A stretch of DNA of 36,453 nt from a virus: positions 1 to 36,453 of IMG/VR virus record IMGVR_UViG_3300034020_000631, one strand, 5' to 3'. The position numbers and the translations under genes were made by a program. Positions 8,010 through 13,420 of the stretch are shown here, in pieces (position 1 is the first letter of the stretch; the number at the start of each line of letters is the position of its first letter). Below the pieces are notes generated by a model. It was not told the origin of the DNA and searched no databases. It was given only the letters and a program-made list of their open reading frames with translations.

Positions 8010-8084
8010 GGGGTTAGTAAGATACTAATGCAGTGTCAAATATAAAAATAGGGGTTAGTAAGATACTAATGCAGTGTCAAATAT
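8010..8084. repeat. Tandem 34-bp operator-like repeat, two copies
   Basis: Two identical 34-bp copies lie at 8010-8043 and 8051-8084, 41 bp apart, close to four helical turns. Each contains the palindrome TTAGTA-AGA-TACTAA (8014-8028 and 8055-8069), followed ten bases after its centre by CAGTGTCAAAT, a member of the GTGTMAA motif set found throughout this control region. The arrangement fits binding sites for a dimeric regulator controlling the late (minus) promoter, the early (plus) promoter or both. The direction and identity of the regulator are inferred, not shown. Confidence 0.7.
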
Positions 8085-8125
8085 TGGAAAAACTGGGTTT
8101 TGTTATGTGAGATTTGGGTATTCCA

Positions 8126-8183
8126 GGGGGCGGTCATGGGCCAATGGCCGCGTGCCCCCCGGCCCTTCGCGGGCGCGCACGCG
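8126..8183. other. GC-rich structured patch
   Basis: A dense set of overlapping inverted repeats: GGCCA-A-TGGCC at 8139-8149, CGCGTGC (8149-8155) pairing with GCACGCG (8177-8183), and inside it GCCC-TTCGC-GGGC (8162-8174). The surrounding DNA is much richer in A+T. It could be a structured RNA end or a barrier between the divergent transcription units. No U-tract follows on either strand. Confidence 0.4.
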
Positions 8184-8191
8184 TAAACCCT

Positions 8192-8197
8192 TATAAT
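8192..8197 (+). promoter_or_regulatory. Possible -10 element for first early genes
   Basis: A perfect TATAAT lies just after the GC-rich patch and points toward the 100-aa gene. The -35 position (GCGGGC at a 17-bp spacer) does not match, so it would need an activator or be fortuitous. It would give a leader of about 250 nt. Confidence 0.25.
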
Positions 8198-8459
8198 GCT
8201 ATGGCTTTTGTTTTTGTATCGTGTGCGCAAAGGGATATCAAACAGAGCTTATCTTATTGCGCGTTGCATAGGGAACAAGCCTAGCTAGACGACGTCCGGA
8301 ACAAAACATGAACTGCACATTGCAAAGATTTAATGCAGCGATCAAATCAAATACATAGTTTTTTAACCGTGGCCATGCGAAAAAGGTCACGCCGCTGAGG
8401 CGCAAGCGGCGAAGCTCTTTGAAACCCCGACGCGCCAGGGGAACAAGAAAGGCCATATC

Positions 8460-8762
8460 ATGGCTAAGTTGTATCGTGACAACGTGTCTATCGTTCTCAA
8501 TCCGAAAGGCGAAATTGCCCTAAAGAAAAACGAGAAGGGCGCGTTCAGCGCGGCCGATGCGGCAAAGATCGCAAAGAAAATGCGTGAATTGTCGACCAAG
8601 CACAAAGCGCCCATTTCACAATGGGCCATGTTCGTCGCGCCTGGAGCGGATGAATTGCAGCCACCGATTTTGCTGGCGAACAAATTTGGGCAACCTTACT
8701 TAGCTTGGCTTCCGCCAAGCGCTCCCAAGCCCAGCAAAAAAGGCCCCACGATTCTCGCCTAA
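8460..8762 (+). CDS. Hypothetical early protein, 100 aa
   Basis: A basic protein beginning MAKLYRDNVSIVLNPKGEIA, with a Lys/Ala-rich helical part (FSAADAAKIAKKMRELSTKH), then WAMFVAPGADELQPPILLAN and a Pro/Lys-rich tail. The start ATG is preceded by AAAGG seven bases upstream. It is the first rightward gene and is closed by an intrinsic terminator 15 bp after its stop, so it forms its own short unit. Charge and length would fit a DNA-binding or host-takeover protein, but no family is recognised. Confidence 0.7.
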   Translation: MAKLYRDNVSIVLNPKGEIALKKNEKGAFSAADAAKIAKKMRELSTKHKAPISQWAMFVAPGADELQPPILLANKFGQPYLAWLPPSAPKPSKKGPTILA

Positions 8763-8776
8763 CGATCACCAACCCA

Positions 8777-8807
8777 GGGCGAGGCGCAAGCCTCGCCCCT
8801 TTCTTTT
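8777..8807 (+). terminator. Intrinsic terminator
   Basis: A 9-bp perfect stem (GGGCGAGGC with GCCTCGCCC) with a GCAA loop is followed by CTTTCTTTT. This is a good Rho-independent terminator for the 100-aa gene. A partial T-run leaves room for read-through into the 32-aa gene. Confidence 0.8.
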
Positions 8808-8820
8808 CATAGGTGCAACA

Positions 8821-8919
8821 ATGAACGAAATCCTAAGCATCCTCGGCTTTGCTGCAATCGTCGGCTACTGCGTTTACGTCGCGGTAAGAGACATTACCAT
8901 CTGGCATAAGAATGATTAA
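8821..8919 (+). CDS. Small membrane protein, 32 aa
   Basis: The frame reads MNEILSILGFAAIVGYCVYV then AVRDITIWHKND, giving one transmembrane helix (about residues 4-23) and a short charged C-terminus. AGGTG lies six bases before the ATG. It is flanked by two intrinsic terminators, which supports a real expressed unit. Such small single-helix proteins in phage early regions can be host-inhibitory or holin-like, but nothing identifies this one. Confidence 0.5.
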   Translation: MNEILSILGFAAIVGYCVYVAVRDITIWHKND

Positions 8920-8925
8920 GTCACG

Positions 8926-8953
8926 GCAGGCGCGCAAGCGCCTGCTATTTTTT
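8926..8953 (+). terminator. Intrinsic terminator
   Basis: An 8-bp perfect stem (GCAGGCGC with GCGCCTGC), GCAA loop and the tail TATTTTTT lie seven bases after the 32-aa gene. This strong terminator shields the repeat region downstream from transcription out of the early unit. Confidence 0.88.
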
Positions 8954-9075
8954 GTCTTCTCACCATCGGGCACAGGTTGTCGGGGGGTTAGGAGGTTTGT
9001 TGTGCTGCGGTTCCTCACTGCGTTCGGACCATTCGTCGGGGGTTCACGGCTCGTAATTTTACAGATCGCGCGTTT

Positions 9076-9344
9076 AAAAGTGTAAAGTGTAAAATTAAGG
9101 CAGATTTGCCCCAATCATAAAAGTGTAAAACAAAAGTGTCAAGTGTCAAATAAAAGTGTCAAGTGTAAAATTAAGGCAGACCCGCCTTAATCGTAAAAGT
9201 GTAAAGTGTAAAATTAAGGCAGACCTGCCCCAATTCGGAAAGTGTCAAATAAAAGTGTCAAGTGTAAAATTAAGGCAGGTCTGCCCCAATTCGGAAAGTG
9301 TCAAAGATTGGAAAAAAGTGTCAAAGATTGGAAAAAAGTGTCAA
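9076..9344 (+). repeat. Left iteron arm: GTGTMAA repeats, plus orientation
   Basis: Fifteen copies of GTGT(A/C)AA, all on the plus strand, start at 9080, 9087, 9123, 9136, 9143, 9156, 9163, 9199, 9206, 9242, 9255, 9262, 9298, 9318 and 9338. Five occur as pairs 7 bp apart. Four longer 43-44-bp units (9076-9118, 9152-9194, 9195-9238, 9251-9294) add AAATTAAGGCAG and a near-palindrome GGCAG-NN-CTGCC, followed by CCAAT. The last three copies are spaced exactly 20 bp with GATTGGAA between them. This is a protein-binding array, not coding sequence. Confidence 0.85.
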
Positions 9345-9389
9345 GCACAATCTATTTTTTTTCCGGAGGCCCGAAATTCTTTGACATAT

Positions 9390-9468
9390 TTGACACTTTT
9401 TTGTGTAAAAGATTTGACACACAATGTGTCAAATGTTATACACTTTTGACAGTTTTAAAAAGTGTCAA
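9390..9468. repeat. Mixed-orientation GTGTMAA cluster
   Basis: In this stretch the motif occurs on both strands: TTGACAC at 9390-9396 and 9414-9420, and GTGTMAA at 9403-9409, 9426-9432 and 9462-9468. Inverted neighbours such as TTTGACAC-ACAAT-GTGTCAAA at 9413-9433 form a perfect 8-bp-arm palindrome, so a dimer could bind here. It marks the point where the arms change direction. Confidence 0.75.
9414..9442 (+). promoter_or_regulatory. Promoter-like element inside the array
   Basis: TTGACA (9414-9419), a 17-bp spacer and TATACA (9437-9442) read forward. The -35 box is itself part of an iteron motif and the spacer carries the opposing one, so a protein bound to the repeats would cover the promoter. 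It could make a primer RNA or an autoregulated early transcript. It is weaker than the 9882 promoter. Confidence 0.4.
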
Positions 9469-9510
9469 ATATCCAGTGTTTTCAAGGTAAAACCAGCAGG
9501 TTGGACATTT

Positions 9511-9660
9511 TTTCTTAGTATATTAGAATCTACTTAATATAAATAATATAAGAAAAAACACTACCCTTTCCCGATACAAAAAAATTTTGGCCGATAGGAT
9601 TTTGGTCCTACCCCCCACTTTACACTTCTGTAGAACTTATTATTTTTCCCCACTTAGATT
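9511..9660. other. A+T-rich stretch between repeat arms
   Basis: These 150 bases contain long A+T runs (such as TTAATATAAATAATATAAG at about 9533-9551 and CTTATTATTTTT near 9637) and one minus-oriented TTTACAC at 9619-9625. It lies between the two oppositely oriented arms and would be the natural melting element of an origin. A 5-bp inverted repeat (TAGGA...TCCTA) sits at about 9596-9610. No gene is visible. Confidence 0.5.
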
Positions 9661-9729
9661 ATATTATCTACCTTATCCCTCGCAAACCCTTGCGCCCCAA
9701 CGACTTCAGCTTTTTGACATGTAAAATCT

Positions 9730-9888
9730 TTGACACTTTTACAATCTAAATAATCTAAATTTGACACTTTTGCCCCTACCTTTTACACTTCTATGTCTAC
9801 TTTTGACACTTTTACCCCTACCTTTTACACTTTTCGCCATTACTTTTGCCTTTTACACTTTTCCAAGCCCCCGTAGGGGGCTTGACAC
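9730..9888 (-). repeat. Right iteron arm: GTGTMAA repeats, minus orientation
   Basis: Seven copies of the motif, all on the minus strand, read TTGACAC or TTTACAC on the plus strand at 9730, 9761, 9782, 9803, 9824, 9852 and 9882. Those at 9761-9824 are exactly 21 bp apart (two helical turns). A longer unit containing CCCCTACCTTTTACACTT repeats with a 42-bp shift. The last copy forms the -35 box of the strong forward promoter. Confidence 0.8.
9865..9883. other. Hairpin overlapping promoter -35
   Basis: AAGCCCCC-GTA-GGGGGCTT is a perfect 8-bp inverted repeat whose right arm runs into the TTGACA of the 9882 promoter. No T-run follows on either strand, so it is more likely a protein-binding or boundary element than a terminator. 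Confidence 0.45.
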
Positions 9889-9910
9889 CGCCGCCGGACC
9901 GTGGTACGCT
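9882..9910 (+). promoter_or_regulatory. Main forward promoter for the early/replication operon
   Basis: TTGACA (9882-9887), a 17-bp GC-rich spacer and TACGCT (9905-9910) followed by AGCC read forward. This resembles alphaproteobacterial housekeeping promoters, where the -35 is strong and the -10 is GC-rich with GCTA (family knowledge). Transcription would start near 9917, and the leader has a small GGAC-TTCG-GTCC hairpin (9924-9935). The first gene begins at 9986. The -35 overlaps the last repeat of the right arm, which suggests regulation by the repeat-binding protein. Confidence 0.6.
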
Positions 9911-9985
9911 AGCCGGGTCGATCGGACTTCGGTCCCCGACAGCTCAAACTTTCCAAACAACTGACAAACATAGTAGGAGAATGTT

Positions 9986-10333
9986 ATGTCTTCCTCTAAG
10001 CTTGTGCTACGCCCCGTTTATTCGGGCCGTGGTTATTCCCCCAGTGACGCCGTCTATGACTGGTATGCTGGGAGCGACTTCATTTGTAACGAAGGCCATC
10101 TGTGGTCCATCGAAGAACTCGATGAAATTTTAGCCCTTGGCTACACCAAGCTTATTTTGCTCTGTGGTCCTGCCAACGCTAAGATTGACCTTCCCACCAA
10201 CCTCCCTTCTCGCCGCTGGCTTATTGCCAACAACTTCCCGAACAATCGCCACATTTACGCTACCGCTGCTGTGGTTCATCATCACGATGGCCGCCTCATT
10301 ATCGGCGAAGGCGTTTCCAGAAAGGGCTTTTAA
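9986..10333 (+). CDS. Hypothetical protein, 115 aa, first gene of the long early operon
   Basis: It starts MSSSKLVLRPVYSGRGYSPS with AGGAG five bases before the ATG. A mixed alpha/beta pattern is visible: a helix with SIEELDEILALG, a strand YTKLILLCG, and a C-terminal part with HHHDGRLIIGEGVS. There are no membrane segments. It follows the promoter at 9882 and overlaps the next gene by one base (TAATG), so it is translationally coupled to a small membrane protein. No family is recognised. As the first early gene it could be a host-takeover factor. Confidence 0.7.
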   Translation: MSSSKLVLRPVYSGRGYSPSDAVYDWYAGSDFICNEGHLWSIEELDEILALGYTKLILLCGPANAKIDLPTNLPSRRWLIANNFPNNRHIYATAAVVHHHDGRLIIGEGVSRKGF

Positions 10334-10512
10334 TGAACACCGGCTACACTCAAACAATCTCTATCCCACTCAACACTCCTGTAACCTGTCTGCCATACGA
10401 CAGCTTTGATATCGCTATTATCAGTATCGGTATCGCCCTAGCCGCTTGCTGCGTCACCCTGGCTGTTGTGGCTCATTTCGTCTTCAAAGTGATTGATCCC
10501 AACAACCGCTAA
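10333..10512 (+). CDS. Small membrane protein, 59 aa
   Basis: The frame begins MNTGYTQTISIPLNTPVTCL, has one long hydrophobic helix (about residues 26-51, DIAIISIGIALAACCV...) and ends FKVIDPNNR. The ATG shares its first base with the preceding TAA stop (TAATG), giving translational coupling. The next membrane protein follows 16 bp later. A 25-bp block of this gene (10462-10486) is repeated exactly at 11110-11134. Two consecutive small membrane proteins suggest an envelope-directed function. No family is recognised. Confidence 0.6.
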   Translation: MNTGYTQTISIPLNTPVTCLPYDSFDIAIISIGIALAACCVTLAVVAHFVFKVIDPNNR

Positions 10513-10528
10513 CCAAGAGAGAAACCAC

Positions 10529-10891
10529 ATGTTCGGACTGTTCATGCTGATCTACCTCAGTGGCTTTGTCGCCATCTCCGTAACCATGGGCTATCTATTT
10601 GCGCGATACGTGGCCGCTGGTAAGATTCTCTACCCCGATGGTACCTACGACCGCATTTGGTTCCAAACCGCATGGGTGAGCCTCCTGTGGCCTTTATTGA
10701 CCACCGTGTATATCCTCCTGCTGATCGGCAAAATGTTCTCTGATGCTCAGTTAGAATATGAGCTTTACGAACGCACAAACGAAACCAACCAAGAGTTGCG
10801 GACTAAAAACAACGAACATTTTGCTGATGCTTGGCGGACAAACACAAACACAAACACGCCTAATGAACCCACAGTGGACATCCGCGTTTGA
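10529..10891 (+). CDS. Small membrane protein, 120 aa
   Basis: It starts MFGLFMLIYLSGFVAISVTM with AGAGAGAAA upstream of the ATG at 10529. An in-frame ATG 36 bp earlier would overlap the preceding gene and has no ribosome-binding site. There are two transmembrane segments (about residues 2-24 and 48-70). Between them is a loop with ILYPDGTYDRIWFQ, and after the second is a soluble, Asn/Thr-rich tail (residues about 80-120). It could be an inner-membrane protein involved in superinfection exclusion or envelope change. That is speculation, as no family is recognised. Confidence 0.65.
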   Translation: MFGLFMLIYLSGFVAISVTMGYLFARYVAAGKILYPDGTYDRIWFQTAWVSLLWPLLTTVYILLLIGKMFSDAQLEYELYERTNETNQELRTKNNEHFADAWRTNTNTNTPNEPTVDIRV

Positions 10892-10912
10892 TAGAGCAGC
10901 AGGAGAAGCGCA

Positions 10913-11146
10913 GTGCTGCTTTACGACGACATTGAAACCGCCATGTCAGCGCATTGGCTTCTCCTGCTCACTGCCGTTCGTCTGGATAAAGGCGAAGTTT
11001 GGTGGGAAGAGCTTTCAAAATTGGATGGGTACGAACAAATTACAGAACTACGCAAACAAAACTTAGATATTCCCGATGATTTTGAAACGTGGGTAATTTT
11101 CTTTCGAGCGCTGTTGTGGCTCATTTCGTCTTCAGAACGTGGGTAA
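10913..11146 (+). CDS. Small acidic protein, paralogue family, altered C-terminus
   Basis: A 77-residue protein from a GTG at 10913 with AGGAGA six bases upstream. It contains AHWLLLLTAVRLDKGEVWWE and ends DDFETWVIFFRALLWLISSS. The core VRLDKGEVWW resembles LRAEKGEDWW of the next gene and, more distantly, part of the 16085 gene, so these look like one small-protein family. The last residues are encoded by a patchwork repeat (11086-11159) that carries a block from the membrane-protein gene, and the stop lies in the second copy. The present C-terminus may therefore be a recent change. Function is unknown. Confidence 0.6.
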   Translation: MLLYDDIETAMSAHWLLLLTAVRLDKGEVWWEELSKLDGYEQITELRKQNLDIPDDFETWVIFFRALLWLISSSERG

Positions 11147-11159
11147 TTTTCTTTTGAGC
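11086..11159. repeat. Patchwork duplication
   Basis: A 24-bp segment starting AACGTGGGTAATTTTCTTT occurs at 11086-11109 and again at 11136-11159 with one C/T difference. The 26 bp between them consist almost wholly of a 25-bp block (11110-11134) identical to 10462-10486 in the 59-aa membrane-protein gene. This is the pattern left by a polymerase template switch or a microhomology-driven exchange. Confidence 0.85.
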
Positions 11160-11185
11160 TATGAGCAAAATCAATCGGAGTTACC

Positions 11186-11524
11186 ATGAGTAAGAATACA
11201 CAACTAGAAGTATTACCAAGTTTTATACTTATATTTTCTGCTTTAAGAGCCGAAAAAGGCGAAGATTGGTGGTATTCCTGCACTCATCGGGCGCATAAAA
11301 AAATTGTTGATACTACATATGATTTTCTCACGTTTATGCGCACGCATTACGGAGATATTTACCCATTTGAACTATGGGCTGACCTCGACGATATGGTTGA
11401 GGCTTACAAAACAGCAATAGGAGAAAACCCAAACACACACTCAGTCAGTGAAGAACGTCAACAAACAAGAGAGGAACAAGACAATGCAGAACAATTCAAC
11501 CAAAATCGAAACGACTGGCGCTAA
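11186..11524 (+). CDS. Small acidic protein, paralogue of the 10913 gene
   Basis: A 112-residue protein (MSKNTQLEVLPSFILIFSAL...) with GGAG seven bases before the ATG. Residues 9-30 (LPSFILIFSALRAEKGEDWW) match the hydrophobic-then-charged core of the preceding gene. The middle contains YPFELWADLDDMVEAYK and the tail is strongly charged. Its last 41 bases overlap the start of the AAA ATPase gene in another frame, so the two are coupled. The family is unrecognised. The tandem arrangement suggests duplication followed by divergence. Confidence 0.6.
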   Translation: MSKNTQLEVLPSFILIFSALRAEKGEDWWYSCTHRAHKKIVDTTYDFLTFMRTHYGDIYPFELWADLDDMVEAYKTAIGENPNTHSVSEERQQTREEQDNAEQFNQNRNDWR

Positions 11525-12521
11525 CGCTATACGCAGCACTCAACTGTCAGAAGTTATCAAATCGCTCTATGCGATTAAGCGTACGCTTTGTGTCGAAGGC
11601 CCCCCTGGGGGTGGCAAAACGTCTATCGTGCGTCAAGCCGCTAATCAGCTTGGTGTGCAGTATATCGAGCGGCATATGCCGACAATGCTTGTGGAAGATT
11701 TTGGTATCCCAGTCCCCGATAACGGCACGCTGCGTTACCAAATCCCAGAGTGGTTCCCTACTGATCCGACGTCGGAAGGCATTTTGTGCTTTGACGACCG
11801 CAACCAAGCGTCTGCTGACTTGCAGAAGGTCCTGGCCAATATCTGCCAAGCACGGAACCTTCATGGTGTGCCTTTGCCCCCCGGCTGGATGGTTGTTAGC
11901 ACTGGCAACAGACAAAGTGATCGAGCCGGTGCTAACCGTGTTCTTAGCCATCTGCGTAACCGTGAGACTGCCATCGAGCTTGTGACCAGTATGGATGATT
12001 GGGTTAACTGGGCTTTGGCTAACGAAGTACGTTCGGAAGTTATCTCTTTCATTCGGTTCAAGCCTACCATGCTGCATGATTTTGATCCGCAGCGTGATGC
12101 TAATCCAACTCCCCGTTCCTGGGTTGACGGCGTTTCCGCAGTGCTGGACGTTGTGCCTAAGAGCGCTGAATTTGCGTGCTTTGTCGGCGCTGTGGGGGAG
12201 GGCGCTGCTACGGAGTTTAACGCGTTTCTCAAAATCTATCGAGAGCTTCCTGATCCAGACGCTATCATTGCTAAACCGGATTCTTCAGACGTTCCCACTA
12301 GCCCGTCAACGCTCTATGCACTTACTGGTGCTCTTAGTGCGAGAACCAACAAAGATACTATCGGCAACGTGATGAAGTACCTTCGGCGTATGCCGGGTGA
12401 GTTTGGCGTCATGTTGGTGCTGTCTGTTTTGGGCAGTCCGAAAACGGCTGTTCTTGCTGCGCATCCTTCGGTGGCTGATTGGATTCGTGAGAATAAGCAT
12501 ATCATTCTCGGCCAACACTAA
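11484..12521 (+). CDS. MoxR-type AAA+ ATPase
   Basis: A 345-residue protein. Walker A is GPPGGGKT at residues 39-46, Walker B is ILCFDD at 100-105 with Asp in place of the usual catalytic Glu, and sensor-1 is VVSTGNR near 137-143. The rest is helical. MoxR ATPases act as chaperones or remodelers with VWA-domain partners, and such a partner lies two genes downstream. The start at 11484 (MQNNSTKIET) is chosen because AGAGAGGAA precedes it. An in-frame ATG 36 bp upstream lacks one. The order ATPase - DUF3150-like - VWA/metallopeptidase matches operons seen in other phages and proteobacteria. The substrate is unknown. Confidence 0.85.
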   Translation: MQNNSTKIETTGANAIRSTQLSEVIKSLYAIKRTLCVEGPPGGGKTSIVRQAANQLGVQYIERHMPTMLVEDFGIPVPDNGTLRYQIPEWFPTDPTSEGILCFDDRNQASADLQKVLANICQARNLHGVPLPPGWMVVSTGNRQSDRAGANRVLSHLRNRETAIELVTSMDDWVNWALANEVRSEVISFIRFKPTMLHDFDPQRDANPTPRSWVDGVSAVLDVVPKSAEFACFVGAVGEGAATEFNAFLKIYRELPDPDAIIAKPDSSDVPTSPSTLYALTGALSARTNKDTIGNVMKYLRRMPGEFGVMLVLSVLGSPKTAVLAAHPSVADWIRENKHIILGQH

Positions 12522-12556
12522 CCCGTTTTTTCCTACCAACAAACAGGAGATATACT

Positions 12557-13402
12557 ATGTCTTTGCATGAACGTGCACTGTTGACTCAGCTTACTATTTC
12601 ACAATGGTCTGCGCGTCGTTTCGACAAAAAGACTAGTCGCAAAGTGGCCAATGACTTTGGCGTGGCTGAACAAGTGGGGCGCTATAACAAGGCGCTTTTG
12701 CCCGGTGCTGAAGAGCTATCATTGGTCCATGCCAAAAGTACCTTTATTCGTGCGCTCTATTATCGCAACACTCTGCCTTGGGGTATCGAAGGGACGCAGT
12801 TACTCCCTTGTGATAACTATCTCACCTTTATCAAAGAATATGGTCAGCATGCTAGCGAGTGGCAGTGGCTAGTAGATCAGTTTGTTAAGCACTATCCTGC
12901 CTTGGTTAGTGACGCCCAAAACACGCTTGGCGCGCTGTTCAACCGAGAGGACTATCCAGACCCGCGGCATATTCGCGAAAAGTTTCGGATCGATATGGCT
13001 GTTTTCCCTGTCCCTGCGACTGACTTTCGTGTGTCTGTGCTGGACTCTGAGCTTGATCGGATTCGCAGCGATGTTGAAGCACGGGTTAACCACGCTCAAG
13101 ACGTAGCTTTACGAGAAGCATGGCAACGGCTCTTCAACCGCGTTGAAGGCGTTTATGAAAAGATTGCTGACCCTACCAGTATCTTCCGCGACTCACTGAT
13201 CGATAACGTACGAGAAACATGTGAGATTCTTGGGCGTATGAACATCACTAATAACCCAGACTTTGAGGCTATGCGAAGTGAAGTCATGGATAAGATCGCA
13301 AGCCATGATCCCGATACGCTTCGCCGAGACCTGGACGTTCGTTCTGCTACCGCAGATGAGGTGAAGTCCATCATGGATAAGATGCGCGCTTATATGGGCT
13401 AA
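12557..13402 (+). CDS. DUF3150-like protein of the MoxR/VWA operon
   Basis: A 281-residue, largely helical protein (MSLHERALLTQLTISQWSAR...). The opening LTISQWSARRFDKKTSRKVA, a middle with PWGIEGTQLLPCDNY and the long helices DVEARVNHAQDVALREAWQR recall DUF3150, a family normally found between a MoxR ATPase and a VWA protein (recalled, not searched). AGGAG precedes the ATG by eight bases. It has no catalytic motif. It may be the adaptor or substrate component of the complex formed by its two neighbours. Confidence 0.7.
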   Translation: MSLHERALLTQLTISQWSARRFDKKTSRKVANDFGVAEQVGRYNKALLPGAEELSLVHAKSTFIRALYYRNTLPWGIEGTQLLPCDNYLTFIKEYGQHASEWQWLVDQFVKHYPALVSDAQNTLGALFNREDYPDPRHIREKFRIDMAVFPVPATDFRVSVLDSELDRIRSDVEARVNHAQDVALREAWQRLFNRVEGVYEKIADPTSIFRDSLIDNVRETCEILGRMNITNNPDFEAMRSEVMDKIASHDPDTLRRDLDVRSATADEVKSIMDKMRAYMG

Positions 13403-13420
13403 AAACAACGGAGAGAACAT

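Larger units (their letters stand above)
7909..8459. other. Divergent intergenic region between late and early genes
   Basis: These 551 bp separate the leftward late block from the rightward early block. They hold a first copy of the GTGTCAA motif (7957-7963), two 34-bp direct repeats with a palindromic core (8010-8084), a GC-rich structured patch (8126-8183), a TATAAT at 8192-8197 and a long leader before the 100-aa gene, including a 7-bp hairpin at 8390-8411. No gene is supported. No convincing minus-strand promoter with both boxes was found, although TTGACT at 7942-7937 (minus strand) is placed so that transcription would start at the terS start codon. Confidence 0.6.
8954..9985. other. 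Putative replication origin / master control region
   Basis: About 1 kb without a supportable gene. From left to right it holds 120 bp of ordinary sequence, a left repeat arm (9076-9344), a mixed cluster with forward promoter-like elements (9381-9468), an A+T-rich stretch (about 9511-9660), a right repeat arm reading the opposite way (9730-9888), a hairpin and a good forward promoter (9882-9910). The layout of inverted iteron arms around an easily melted core is what theta origins of phages and plasmids look like (established analogy). That it is the origin here is inference. Confidence 0.6.

Noticed and set aside
9076-9294. CRISPR-like array
   Set aside because: The repeats are irregularly spaced, the sequence between them is short and itself repeated, and there are no adaptation or interference genes. 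The Cas4-like nuclease at 20170 fits phage recombination.
9156-9490. Overlapping open frames rich in SVK/KCQ repeats across the left arm
   Set aside because: They only translate the GTGTCAA and GGCAG repeats, have no ribosome-binding site and end within the array. Their apparent peptide repeats come from the DNA repeats.
9761-9964. Leu/Pro/Phe-rich frame resembling a signal or membrane peptide
   Set aside because: It is the translation of CTTTTACAC-type repeats and runs through the promoter at 9882. There is no ribosome-binding site.
10758-11066. 102-aa frame across the end of the 120-aa membrane-protein gene
   Set aside because: It overlaps two better-supported genes in another frame, and its start lies inside one of them.
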